From contig CALELC010000329.1 in NCBI GenBank assembly GCA_937904535.1, positions 1 through 19,682 of the forward strand: DNA of 19,682 nucleotides, read 5' to 3'. A program made the position numbers and the translations under genes. A model generated the notes under the pieces. It was not told the origin of the DNA and ran no database searches. It saw only the letters and a program-made list of their open reading frames with translations. The stretch is from an uncultured Planctomycetaceae bacterium (GTDB taxonomy: Bacteria; Planctomycetota; Planctomycetia; Pirellulales; Pirellulaceae). Positions 9,035 through 15,568 of the stretch are shown here, piece by piece; within the stretch, counting starts at the first letter, position 1; every line of letters begins with the position of its first letter.

Positions 9035-10585
9035 CTAGTGCAGACTCAACGCGGGCTCTGCTGGAGTCAGCGGCCGGGCGGCCGCATCGATGAAATCGGT
9101 GCGGAGCCCCAAATCGCTCAGCAGCAGCCGACTGGTGATGCGGCTCGACTCGTAAATCACCGGCAAGCCGCTGCCGGGGTGCGTTCCACCGCCGACCAAA
9201 TAAACGCCATCCAGCTCTTCAAACCGATTCTGCGGCCGGCGGTGCAGCATTTGACCGAGGTTATGGGCCAAATTGAACGTCGCGCCGCGATAGATGTGGT
9301 GGTTGTGCTGCCAGTCCTCGGGCGTGATCTGGTGCTCGACACGAATCCGATCGCGCACATCGTGGAGGCCAATCTGAGCCAGTTTGTCGAGCACGCGCTC
9401 ACGAAACGGTGCCGCTTGCGTGTGCCAGTCGATGTTCGGATGTTGATGGCTAACCGGCACCAGGACGTAGAGTGTGCTGTGTCCGGGTGGAGCGAGCGTG
9501 TCGTCGGTGACGCCAGCATTCTGCACGTAGAACGAGGGATCGTCGCTGAGCACGTGCTGTGTTTCGATCTCCGCCAGATTTTTGGCGTAGTCGCTGCTGA
9601 TGTGAATGTTGTGATGGGGCAGATCGTCGTAGCGGCCTTCGATGCCCAGATACAGCATGTAGGTGCTGCAGGAATAACGTTTCGAAGCTAGGCCGCGATC
9701 ATTCCAGCGGCGGCGAAGGTTGTCGGGAACCAGCCGTTTCATCGCTTCAGCAAAGTCGGCATTGATCACCATCGCGTCGCAGTCATAGCTGCCCGCGGCG
9801 GTCTCGGCGCCAACCACTCGGCGGCCCTGAAGTTTGAGCTTCGTCACGCCTTCGTTGAGTCGTACATCGACGCCGAGATCACGCGCGAGTTCTGCCATGC
9901 GGTCGCTGATCCGGCTGCAACCACCGATCGGATGATGCACGCCGTACTCGTACTCCAAGAACGAGAGGATGCTGAACAGGCTCGGGCACTGAAACGGCGA
10001 CATCCCGAGGTACTTGCTTTGGAAGGCAAACGCGATCACCAGCCGTGGGTCACTGAAGTAACGCGAGAGTTCGGCGCCGAGAGACCGCTGGGGGTTGAGG
10101 TGCCGAGCGGCAGCGAGCAGCGACGGCCGCATCAAGTCGAAGACCGACGAAAAGGGACGCTCAAGGATGGGCCGGAACCGCTGGAGTTTGATGCGGTTAT
10201 CGGCCATGTAGCGGCTCAGTTTGCCGACATCGGCCGGTGAAATCGCTGCGATCTGCCGGTCCATCTCAGCCATATCGGCTGTGCAATCGAGCTTTCCGCC
10301 AGCGGCAAACGTCAGCCGGTACTGCGGGTCGAGCCGTTTCATCGGCAGCTCAGCATCGAGCTGGTATCCAACGGAACGGAAGATCTCCTGCAACACGCGG
10401 GGATATAAAAAGAATGTCGGGCCGCAATCAAAGCGAAAGCCGTCTTTGAGAATCGCTGACGTGCGGCCACCGACCACGTCCCGCCGCTCCAGCACGGTCA
10501 CGTTGGCACCGGCATAGGCTAGCTGCATCGCCGCCGCCAAGCCGCCTGGCCCAGCGCCAACGATGATCACTTTCTTGTTTCGCAC
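9035..10585 (-). CDS. Phytoene/squalene desaturase-family FAD oxidoreductase (CrtI/CrtN-like)
   Basis: A 516-residue FAD-dependent amine-oxidase-fold enzyme of the CrtI family. The dinucleotide-binding motif GAGPGGLAAAMQLAYAG begins about residue 10, followed by LERRDVVGGRTS, CGPTFFLYP, the FAFQSKYLGMSP segment, and the family C-terminal signature VGGGTHPGSGLPVIYESSRI about 40 residues from the end. Family members desaturate C40 phytoene or C30 dehydrosqualene at the membrane. Planctomycetes are reported to make C30 carotenoids from squalene, so a CrtN-type substrate is plausible, but the sequence alone does not decide. I chose GTG 10585 because AAGG lies about 8 bases upstream and the product then begins MRNKKVIIVGAGPGG, as in relatives. 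A GTG at 10642 would add 19 atypical residues. No crtB, crtM or hpnCDE gene is adjacent. Confidence 0.88.
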   Translation of the reverse strand: MRNKKVIIVGAGPGGLAAAMQLAYAGANVTVLERRDVVGGRTSAILKDGFRFDCGPTFFLYPRVLQEIFRSVGYQLDAELPMKRLDPQYRLTFAAGGKLDCTADMAEMDRQIAAISPADVGKLSRYMADNRIKLQRFRPILERPFSSVFDLMRPSLLAAARHLNPQRSLGAELSRYFSDPRLVIAFAFQSKYLGMSPFQCPSLFSILSFLEYEYGVHHPIGGCSRISDRMAELARDLGVDVRLNEGVTKLKLQGRRVVGAETAAGSYDCDAMVINADFAEAMKRLVPDNLRRRWNDRGLASKRYSCSTYMLYLGIEGRYDDLPHHNIHISSDYAKNLAEIETQHVLSDDPSFYVQNAGVTDDTLAPPGHSTLYVLVPVSHQHPNIDWHTQAAPFRERVLDKLAQIGLHDVRDRIRVEHQITPEDWQHNHHIYRGATFNLAHNLGQMLHRRPQNRFEELDGVYLVGGGTHPGSGLPVIYESSRITSRLLLSDLGLRTDFIDAAARPLTPAEPALSLH

Positions 10586-10645
10586 CGAGCGGACCTTAAA
10601 GGGACTTGCACGTGTAGCTAGCAGCGACCACCTGGGGCGCACTCC

Positions 10646-10705
10646 GGAGCCGGGCTTACGGAGCAGGTAACCCTTGCCACCCGCCGCCGCATCTTTCCCG
10701 GCTCC
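10646..10705 (-). other. Long-range inverted repeat in the crtI-like leader
   Basis: GGAGCCGGG at 10646-10654 pairs perfectly with CCCGGCTCC at 10697-10705, leaving a 42-nt loop. It lies in the 152 bases between the membrane-protein stop (10738) and the chosen desaturase start (10585). No T-run follows on the minus strand, so it is not a standard intrinsic terminator. It could be a leader structure or a chance GC-rich match. Confidence 0.3.
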
Positions 10706-10737
10706 CGCCTTGTCGACCGGTAACCAACCACGGCTGG

Positions 10738-11517
10738 TCAGTCGGCGCCGTCGCGGCGACCGATCTCGATCTGGCGACGGACGTAATCGGGCAATGAGAC
10801 CGGCGCAAAGGTTTGCTCGGGGACCTCGGCACGATCGGCCACCAGCTTAGCACGCTGGACCACTTCGAGCACATCCTCGGCTTGCAATTCGCTCTTCAGC
10901 TGAACGAATCCCTGTGAGTTCGGTGACGCTGAAACCGAGGCCAACACATCTTGCATGTCGCGGGCGACAACACGATCGAGTTCGACAGCGCGAAAGAAGC
11001 GAGAAATCTGTAGCTCCGCTTGCTGGGCCTGCTCGTCCGGCAGGTTGGCTGCTGCCCACCGCTGCACGCTCAGCAGATCGGCCCAGCGCATCAGCGGTGA
11101 CGTGATCAGACGCTGCATGATCCCGCCAGCCTGCCAATTTTCATAGGCGCCTTGTTCGATATCATCGGCCAGCCCTGACAGTTCTTGGATCACCGCCTGC
11201 TTATCATCGGGGGCCAGCCGGCTTTGTTCGAGCTCGGGAATGACCGTCGCCCGAAGTGTCCGGACCGCTAGGTCGCCCCGCTTCTGAAAGATCAGCCAGG
11301 CTGAAAAACCGAAGGTGACAAACAGCACGATTCCCAACAACAGCGTCCCGGCCATGATCGCCGGGAGACAGCCGGGGCCCTGGGGCTCCCGGCGGTCATC
11401 ACGGCTTGAGCCACCCTGGTCGTCCGTACGTCCAGCATCCGACTCGCCTGCGGATCCTCGCAGGGAGCCTGTGTCCGAGATGCTTGTTTCCGTACGCGGG
11501 TCAGCCGGGTCGTTCAT
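10738..11517 (-). CDS. Single-pass membrane protein of unknown function
   Basis: A 259-residue protein starting at ATG 11517, 10 bases after the greA stop. A TTG 39 bases earlier would overlap greA and is less likely. Residues 1-50 are polar, rich in D, G, S and R, and probably disordered. Residues 52-77 (AIMAGTLLLGIVLFVTFGFS and on) form one strong transmembrane helix. The remaining 180 or so residues are mostly helical and charged (ELSGLADDIEQGAYENW, LQAEDVLEVVQRAKLVADRA), with no catalytic motif I recognise. The short spacing suggests co-transcription with greA. By the positive-inside rule the topology is not clear-cut, because basic residues flank both sides of the helix. I do not know its function. 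Confidence 0.7.
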   Translation of the reverse strand: MNDPADPRTETSISDTGSLRGSAGESDAGRTDDQGGSSRDDRREPQGPGCLPAIMAGTLLLGIVLFVTFGFSAWLIFQKRGDLAVRTLRATVIPELEQSRLAPDDKQAVIQELSGLADDIEQGAYENWQAGGIMQRLITSPLMRWADLLSVQRWAAANLPDEQAQQAELQISRFFRAVELDRVVARDMQDVLASVSASPNSQGFVQLKSELQAEDVLEVVQRAKLVADRAEVPEQTFAPVSLPDYVRRQIEIGRRDGAD

Positions 11518-11527
11518 CAAACGCGGA

Positions 11528-12004
11528 TCATTCGAAAGAGATATCGAGCACTTCAAACTTCAACAAGCCAGCCGGCGCGTGCACTTCAGCGATTTCGCCA
11601 ACCTTCTTGCCCAGCAGCCCCTGCCCCACGGGACTCGTTATGAGAATTTTTCCAGTCTCATAATCTTCATCGCCGGCACCGACGAGCGTGTAGACGTCTT
11701 CGTCACCAAACTCGAGGTCTTTGACCTTAACCGTTGCGCCAAACGCGACTGTATCTTTGGGTAGTGAGGAAGTATCAACGATTTCAGCGCTCGCCAGTTT
11801 GGAGCGCAGTTCGTTGATCTTAGCCATCAGCATCCCCTGATTTTCACGTTGCGCGTGATATTCAGCGTTTTCCTTCAAATCGCCTTCGGCCCGCGCATCG
11901 GCCAATTTTTGCGCGAGTCGGGGCATTTCTTCGCTCTCCAAACGAGTCACCTCGGCTTTGAGTCGCTCATATCCTTCACGCGTCATGGGTACTGATTCGT
12001 GCAC
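11528..12004 (-). CDS. greA: Transcription elongation factor GreA
   Basis: A 158-residue protein of normal GreA length. The N-terminal coiled coil carries ARAEGDLKENAEYHAQRENQ, which includes the conserved loop acids (D and E of GDLKEN) that coordinate the magnesium used to cleave backtracked RNA in the RNA polymerase secondary channel. The C-terminal FKBP-like domain includes SPVGQGLLGKKVGE. The start is GTG 12004 giving MHESVPMT, which aligns with the MQAIPMT N-terminus of E. coli GreA. A purine-rich GAAGGTGG sits 5-12 bases upstream. The leader carries promoter, palindrome and hairpin elements annotated separately. The unknown membrane protein follows after 10 bases. Confidence 0.97.
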   Translation of the reverse strand: MHESVPMTREGYERLKAEVTRLESEEMPRLAQKLADARAEGDLKENAEYHAQRENQGMLMAKINELRSKLASAEIVDTSSLPKDTVAFGATVKVKDLEFGDEDVYTLVGAGDEDYETGKILITSPVGQGLLGKKVGEIAEVHAPAGLLKFEVLDISFE

Positions 12005-12043
12005 GACACCACCTTCGATTTCAATTCAAACTTGCATGGAGGC

Positions 12044-12085
12044 AAAAAATAAACCTTCCTTCAGCAAACGGAGCTGAAGAAAGGT
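12044..12085 (-). terminator. Intrinsic terminator or attenuator in the greA leader
   Basis: Arms at 12053-12065 and 12073-12085 form a 13-bp stem with one mismatch and a 7-nt loop. On the minus strand the stem is followed by TTTATTTTTT (12052-12043), a classic rho-independent signal. It may simply end transcription from the kinase gene upstream. Because a promoter-like sequence lies between the kinase stop and this hairpin, it may instead act as an attenuator 40-80 bases before greA. Confidence 0.8.
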
Positions 12086-12096
12086 CCGATGTTCGA

Positions 12097-12123
12097 GTCG
12101 TCACGACTACCTGTCGTCACGAC
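12097..12123. promoter_or_regulatory. Twin 11-bp palindromes, candidate operator at the greA start site
   Basis: GTCGTCACGAC occurs at 12097-12107 and again at 12113-12123, with a centre-to-centre spacing of 16 bp. Each copy is a palindrome around one central base (GTCGT-N-ACGAC). They sit just downstream of the predicted -10 box, overlapping the expected transcription start. That position suits a repressor or two small RNA hairpins. No regulator is identified. Confidence 0.5.
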
Positions 12124-12128
12124 ACCTC

Positions 12129-12157
12129 ATTGTCGCTGATGAACGACGTTATGTAAA
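12129..12157 (-). promoter_or_regulatory. Sigma70-type promoter candidate for greA
   Basis: On the minus strand, TTTACA (12157-12152, one mismatch to TTGACA) is followed by a 17-bp spacer and GACAAT (12134-12129, four of six matches to TATAAT). Transcription would start near 12122, giving a leader of about 118 nt that includes the twin palindromes and the hairpin. Confidence 0.5.
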
Positions 12158-12228
12158 GCCGTAACAGGCAATTGATGTTCGCCGCGTGCAGGCCGAGCTT
12201 TTATTTGATTCCGCGGCGCCGCCGGCCA

Positions 12229-13053
12229 CTACGCAGCGGCCTTGAGACGGATCAGAAAGGCGGTACCACGGCCGACAGTGCTTTCGACTCGAATGCGGCC
12301 CTGGTGAGCGTCGATGATTTCTTTGCATGCCGAAAGCCCGAGCCCCGTCCCGCCCTTGCCCGAGTCATCGGGACCCGACTTGGTCGAGTAGAACGGTTCA
12401 AAGATGCGCGGCAATTGGTCGCGGGGAATCCCGGATCCGGTATCACGCACCGTCAGGATCACTTCGCCGCTGTGCGGGTCAGGAGCTAGCCCGACGGTCA
12501 CCGTGCCTCCACCGGGCATCGCCTGGCGGGCATTGATCAACAGATTGATCAGCACCCGCTGGATCTGGTTGCCGCTGACGATCGCCTGGGGAGTCGCCGG
12601 ATCGAGCTGCGTTTCGACAGTGACTCGATACTTACGCATTTCGCGCGTGAGCAGTTCGAGCGTATCCTGGATCAACGCCGCGAGATCGGTCGGCTGCATC
12701 GAATCCTGGCGATTGCGCGCTTGGGCTAAGATCGTGCCGCTGATCCGGGCGGCCCGCTGGGAGGCCTCGAGGATCTTCGTCAGGGCCTTGTCGCGGCCCG
12801 CTTCACTGCGGTCGCGCAGGGCCAACTTGGCATAGTTCATAATCGTCATCAGCACGTTGTTGAACTCGTGCGTCGCTGTCCCCGTCAACTCGCCGAGAGT
12901 GGCCAAAGCGCGCAGATGATCTAGTTCCGCGCGGGTTAGTTCCCTGCCGGTGCTGCCTGTCGCCGTTGGCACCGGCCGGCCGGTAAATGGCGGCAGGCTG
13001 GTAGGCTGCAGAGGATTGGCTGACTGGGAGAGCGGGGTGGGCGGCTGGTTCAT
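12229..13053 (-). CDS. Cytoplasmic orphan sensor histidine kinase
   Basis: A 274-residue kinase core. After a proline-rich N-terminal tail (1-40) comes a HisKA dimerisation helix with the phospho-acceptor in THEFNNVL (His62). The HATPase_c domain follows, with the N-box LINLLINARQAMPGGG (168-183), G1 DTGSGIP (204-210), F-box FEPFYSTK (218-225) and G2 GGTGLGL (234-240). All catalytic motifs are intact. There is no transmembrane segment and no PAS, GAF or HAMP domain, so the signal input must come from the short tail or a partner protein. No response regulator lies in the window. The ATG at 13053 is the only good start. It is divergently transcribed from the 95-residue protein across 116 bases. 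A terminator-like hairpin lies about 145 bases past its stop. Confidence 0.9.
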   Translation of the reverse strand: MNQPPTPLSQSANPLQPTSLPPFTGRPVPTATGSTGRELTRAELDHLRALATLGELTGTATHEFNNVLMTIMNYAKLALRDRSEAGRDKALTKILEASQRAARISGTILAQARNRQDSMQPTDLAALIQDTLELLTREMRKYRVTVETQLDPATPQAIVSGNQIQRVLINLLINARQAMPGGGTVTVGLAPDPHSGEVILTVRDTGSGIPRDQLPRIFEPFYSTKSGPDDSGKGGTGLGLSACKEIIDAHQGRIRVESTVGRGTAFLIRLKAAA

Positions 13054-13169
13054 CCGTGTCTCAACGTTCCGTTGGAGTAGAGCGAGGCTTAACCGATCTA
13101 TCGGGCTGCGGTCTGTAGTGACTACATCATCCGTGGATCAATCGGAAAACCTTCTCTGAAGTAACTGGG
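13054..13169. promoter_or_regulatory. Divergent intergenic region with three dyads
   Basis: The 116 bases between the kinase and the plus-strand small gene contain CAACG-ttc-CGTTG (13062-13074), CCGAT-ct-ATCGG (13093-13104) and TGTAGT-g-ACTACA (13114-13126). Both genes must have their promoters here, but no strong -35/-10 pair stands out on either strand. The dyads are candidate regulator sites; their sequences differ, so they are not copies of one operator. Confidence 0.45.
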
Positions 13170-13457
13170 ATGAAATCAGCCGACGGTAGCCAGGGGCAAT
13201 TCGGTCAATCGGCCTCACCGGACTCGATGGTGGCCGCACAGCCTGTGGAAGCTGAGAATGTGGTCGTGCGTTTGAAGCTGCGGATTCGTGAGCTGCGGGC
13301 GATGGGCTTTCACGTACGCCAGGAGATGCTCGGCGGGCATCGGCCCAATTGCTGCGAAATCGCCGGCCGTAAGACCTTATTTCTTGACGCTTCCCAGTCG
13401 GCTCGCGAACAGCTTGCGTCGATCGATGAGGCACTGGCGAGCTACGTGGAGCGGTAA
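13170..13457 (+). CDS. Small conserved-looking protein of unknown function
   Basis: A 95-residue protein starting at ATG 13170. The first 25 residues are polar and probably disordered. The rest has an alpha/beta look: a basic helix (VVVRLKLRIRELRAMG), a strand and turn (VRQEMLGGHRPNCCEIAGRK), a hydrophobic strand (TLFLDAS) and a C-terminal helix (REQLASIDEALASYV). The pattern LGG-x4-CCEI-xGRKTLFLD resembles small planctomycete proteins that I recall only as hypothetical. The paired cysteines are a single CC, so a zinc site is not evident. It is the only plus-strand gene between the kinase and the window's right end. Its TAA directly abuts the tadC stop. Confidence 0.65.
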   Translation: MKSADGSQGQFGQSASPDSMVAAQPVEAENVVVRLKLRIRELRAMGFHVRQEMLGGHRPNCCEIAGRKTLFLDASQSAREQLASIDEALASYVER

Positions 13458-14450
13458 CTACATCGTCAGCAGGTTGCGGTACATCGTGATTGCCGCAGGC
13501 CCGACCAGCACGACGAAGATTCCCGGGAAGATGAACAGTACCAACGGAAAGATCATCTTCACCGCTGTTTTGGCCGCTTGCTCTTCGGCGAGTTGGCGGC
13601 GGCGGACACGCATCGCATCGCTTTGCACCCGCAGTGCCTGGCCAACGCTGCTGCCGAATTTATCAGCCTGGATCAGGATCGAAGCGAGTTGCTGTAGGTC
13701 GGCGACGCCGTTGCGATGGCCAAGGGCTTGCAGGACCTCGTTGCGCGGCCGACCGAATTGCAACTGCTGATTGGCGATCCGGTATTCCTCGGCGATCACC
13801 GGATGCGACTTCCCCATCTCCTCGCCGACTTTCCGCATCGCTTGGTCAAGTCCCAAACCGGCTTCGACGCAGACCACCATCAGGTCGAGCGCATCGGGAA
13901 GCCCTAAAAAAATCGCTTCTTTGCGTCGGCCTGCCATCCATGCCAGGCCTAAGACGGGAAGGTAAAAGCCGAACCCGCCCACCAGCACGGCATTGATGAG
14001 GGCCGCGTCCGTGAAACCTTGGATGAGTGCGGCTCCGGCGCCACCGATCAGCAAGCCGACAACGCCGCTGATCAGCTGCAGTGCTTTGAACATCACTGGG
14101 GCTTCTTCACGGCGGAAGCCGGCATGCAACAAGCGTTGACGCAGCCGCCCCATTTCCGCGGCGGTGCCGGTGACGGTTGATGTAAGCGGCCGGGTTGCCT
14201 TTTCAAGCACTGCCGCCATCGCAGCACTTTTCATCTTCGCCCGCGCTTCCGAGCTATCGGTCATGGGTTCCCGTAGGTAGCCGCGGTCGAACTGGTCCAG
14301 CCGCTCCTCCACCGCAGAGTTCGCGTTGCCGCCGATGACCTCGGTGATCCACCACACCAGCGCGGCCGCACTCAGGAACGCGGCCAGCGGGACCAAGATT
14401 TCGGGTTGAGGAATGGTGAAGGCGAGCGGAATCAGCAGCGGAGCAGTCAT
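13458..14450 (-). CDS. tadC: TadC-like membrane platform protein (T2SSF family)
   Basis: A 330-residue inner-membrane protein of the type II secretion system F family. There is a transmembrane helix near residues 19-41, a hydrophobic block at about 121-173, the cytoplasmic T2SSF helical region from about 183 with the signature GLPDALDLMVVCVEAGLGLDQAM, and a last helix near 299-325. In Tad systems TadB and TadC form the membrane platform that the TadA motor acts on to move pilin subunits. I chose ATG 14450; a TTG 12 bases earlier would also keep the frame. The stop codon abuts the stop of the convergent small gene. It is the last gene of a tadA-tadB-tadC run, 55 bases after tadB. Confidence 0.88.
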   Translation of the reverse strand: MTAPLLIPLAFTIPQPEILVPLAAFLSAAALVWWITEVIGGNANSAVEERLDQFDRGYLREPMTDSSEARAKMKSAAMAAVLEKATRPLTSTVTGTAAEMGRLRQRLLHAGFRREEAPVMFKALQLISGVVGLLIGGAGAALIQGFTDAALINAVLVGGFGFYLPVLGLAWMAGRRKEAIFLGLPDALDLMVVCVEAGLGLDQAMRKVGEEMGKSHPVIAEEYRIANQQLQFGRPRNEVLQALGHRNGVADLQQLASILIQADKFGSSVGQALRVQSDAMRVRRRQLAEEQAAKTAVKMIFPLVLFIFPGIFVVLVGPAAITMYRNLLTM

Positions 14451-14505
14451 CGGATGGCTCAAGCAGGCGAGAAGAAGAGAGCGACCAAAGATAGATCAGG
14501 GACAA

Positions 14506-15474
14506 TCAAACTTTGATCGTGATGATCTTTTTGATCACGATCGCGCCGACGACTTGTGCAACCAGAGCTCCGGCGAGCATTGTTTGACCGATCGTGTCTT
14601 GAAACAGCAGCAGCACATATTCGGGGTTGAGTTGCAGCATGAACACGAACAGGGCAGGCGGCATGGCCAGCAACACGATTCCGCTGAGCCGCCCTTCCCC
14701 GGTGAGCGCGTTGACTTGGCCGAGGATCTGCAAACGTTCGCGGATCAGATAGCCGATCTTTTCCAAAATTTCTGCCAGGTCGCCGCCGGTGGTCCGTTGC
14801 AAGATGACCGCCGTAGCGAAAAATCGCAGGTCGAGATTGGGGACACGCATGGACAGATCTTCAAGTGCCTCATCGATCGAGATGCCGAAATTCTGTTCTT
14901 CAAACACCCGTTGGAACTCACGGCTGAGCGGCTCCTGCATCTCGCTGCCCACCAGCCCGAAGCCGGCGGCGAGCGAGTGGCCGGCGCGCAGCGAGCGGCT
15001 AAGCAGCTCCAGCGCTTCGGGTAATTGTCGCCCGAACTTCGCCAGCCGTTGCTTACGCTTCTGCAGCACCCACAGCAGCGGTAATGTGGCGAGGATCAGT
15101 CCGGCCAGCGGTGCCAGCAGCACTGGCAGTGGCGTCAGGATGCAGCAGCCAGTGCCGAGCGTAAAAGCCACCAGCGTGATTGTCAGAAACTGAGCCGGCG
15201 AGCTCTCCATCCCGGCCTGCTGCAAATACGGTCGCAACTGCGGCAATTTCGTGGCTAGTTGAGCCAGCGCCGATCGGCTGTCGTCCTGTCCGCCGACCAG
15301 CAGCAGTGACGCTGGATCGGTCGAAGAGCCACGTCTTTGACCTTGGCTGACGAGTGTCTCTAGACGCAACTCTGCGTCGGCAGCTTCACTGGATGCAAAG
15401 AACTGCAGCGCTGCAAACGCCAGCAGCGAGGCGACACCCACACCCACGGCAAGGATGATCAAGATCGGCGGCAT
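14506..15474 (-). CDS. tadB: TadB-like membrane platform protein (T2SSF family)
   Basis: A 322-residue T2SSF-family inner-membrane protein. The N-terminal helix is at 3-23 (MPPILIILAVGVG). A hydrophobic pair sits at about 97-137, the T2SSF region has the signature LPEALELLSRSLRAGHSL (151-168), and two C-terminal helices lie at about 263-282 and 298-318. The pattern is typical of TadB, partner of TadC in the Flp/Tad pilus platform. The frame stays open to a TTG at 15534, but the ATG at 15474 begins directly with the expected membrane helix and is preferred. It lies 94 bases downstream of tadA and 55 bases upstream of tadC, fitting one transcript. Confidence 0.88.
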   Translation of the reverse strand: MPPILIILAVGVGVASLLAFAALQFFASSEAADAELRLETLVSQGQRRGSSTDPASLLLVGGQDDSRSALAQLATKLPQLRPYLQQAGMESSPAQFLTITLVAFTLGTGCCILTPLPVLLAPLAGLILATLPLLWVLQKRKQRLAKFGRQLPEALELLSRSLRAGHSLAAGFGLVGSEMQEPLSREFQRVFEEQNFGISIDEALEDLSMRVPNLDLRFFATAVILQRTTGGDLAEILEKIGYLIRERLQILGQVNALTGEGRLSGIVLLAMPPALFVFMLQLNPEYVLLLFQDTIGQTMLAGALVAQVVGAIVIKKIITIKV

Positions 15475-15568
15475 GATGGAGCGGTCAGCGAGAAGAAGGG
15501 ATCCGGAGCCGTCGGGCTGTGACGGCGGCAGCAATGTGCCAACAGAAGCAACTCGAGAGACGCATCGA

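Noticed and set aside
9038..9691. Plus-strand frame of 217 codons antisense to the desaturase
   Set aside because: The minus strand encodes the conserved CrtI C-terminal half here, so this is a GC-rich shadow frame.
13138..13434. Minus-strand frame of 98 codons over the 95-residue plus-strand gene
   Set aside because: The plus-strand product has an ordered alpha/beta pattern and a good ATG, whereas the minus product is arginine/serine-rich and unstructured.
14413..15024. Plus-strand frame of 203 codons antisense to tadB/tadC
   Set aside because: Its composition is rich in Q, H, D and E in low-complexity order with no motif, and the T2SSF proteins on the minus strand are clear.
15475..15534. 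Upstream TTG start extending tadB by 20 residues
   Set aside because: The added residues are polar and precede a natural ATG that starts directly with the expected membrane helix.
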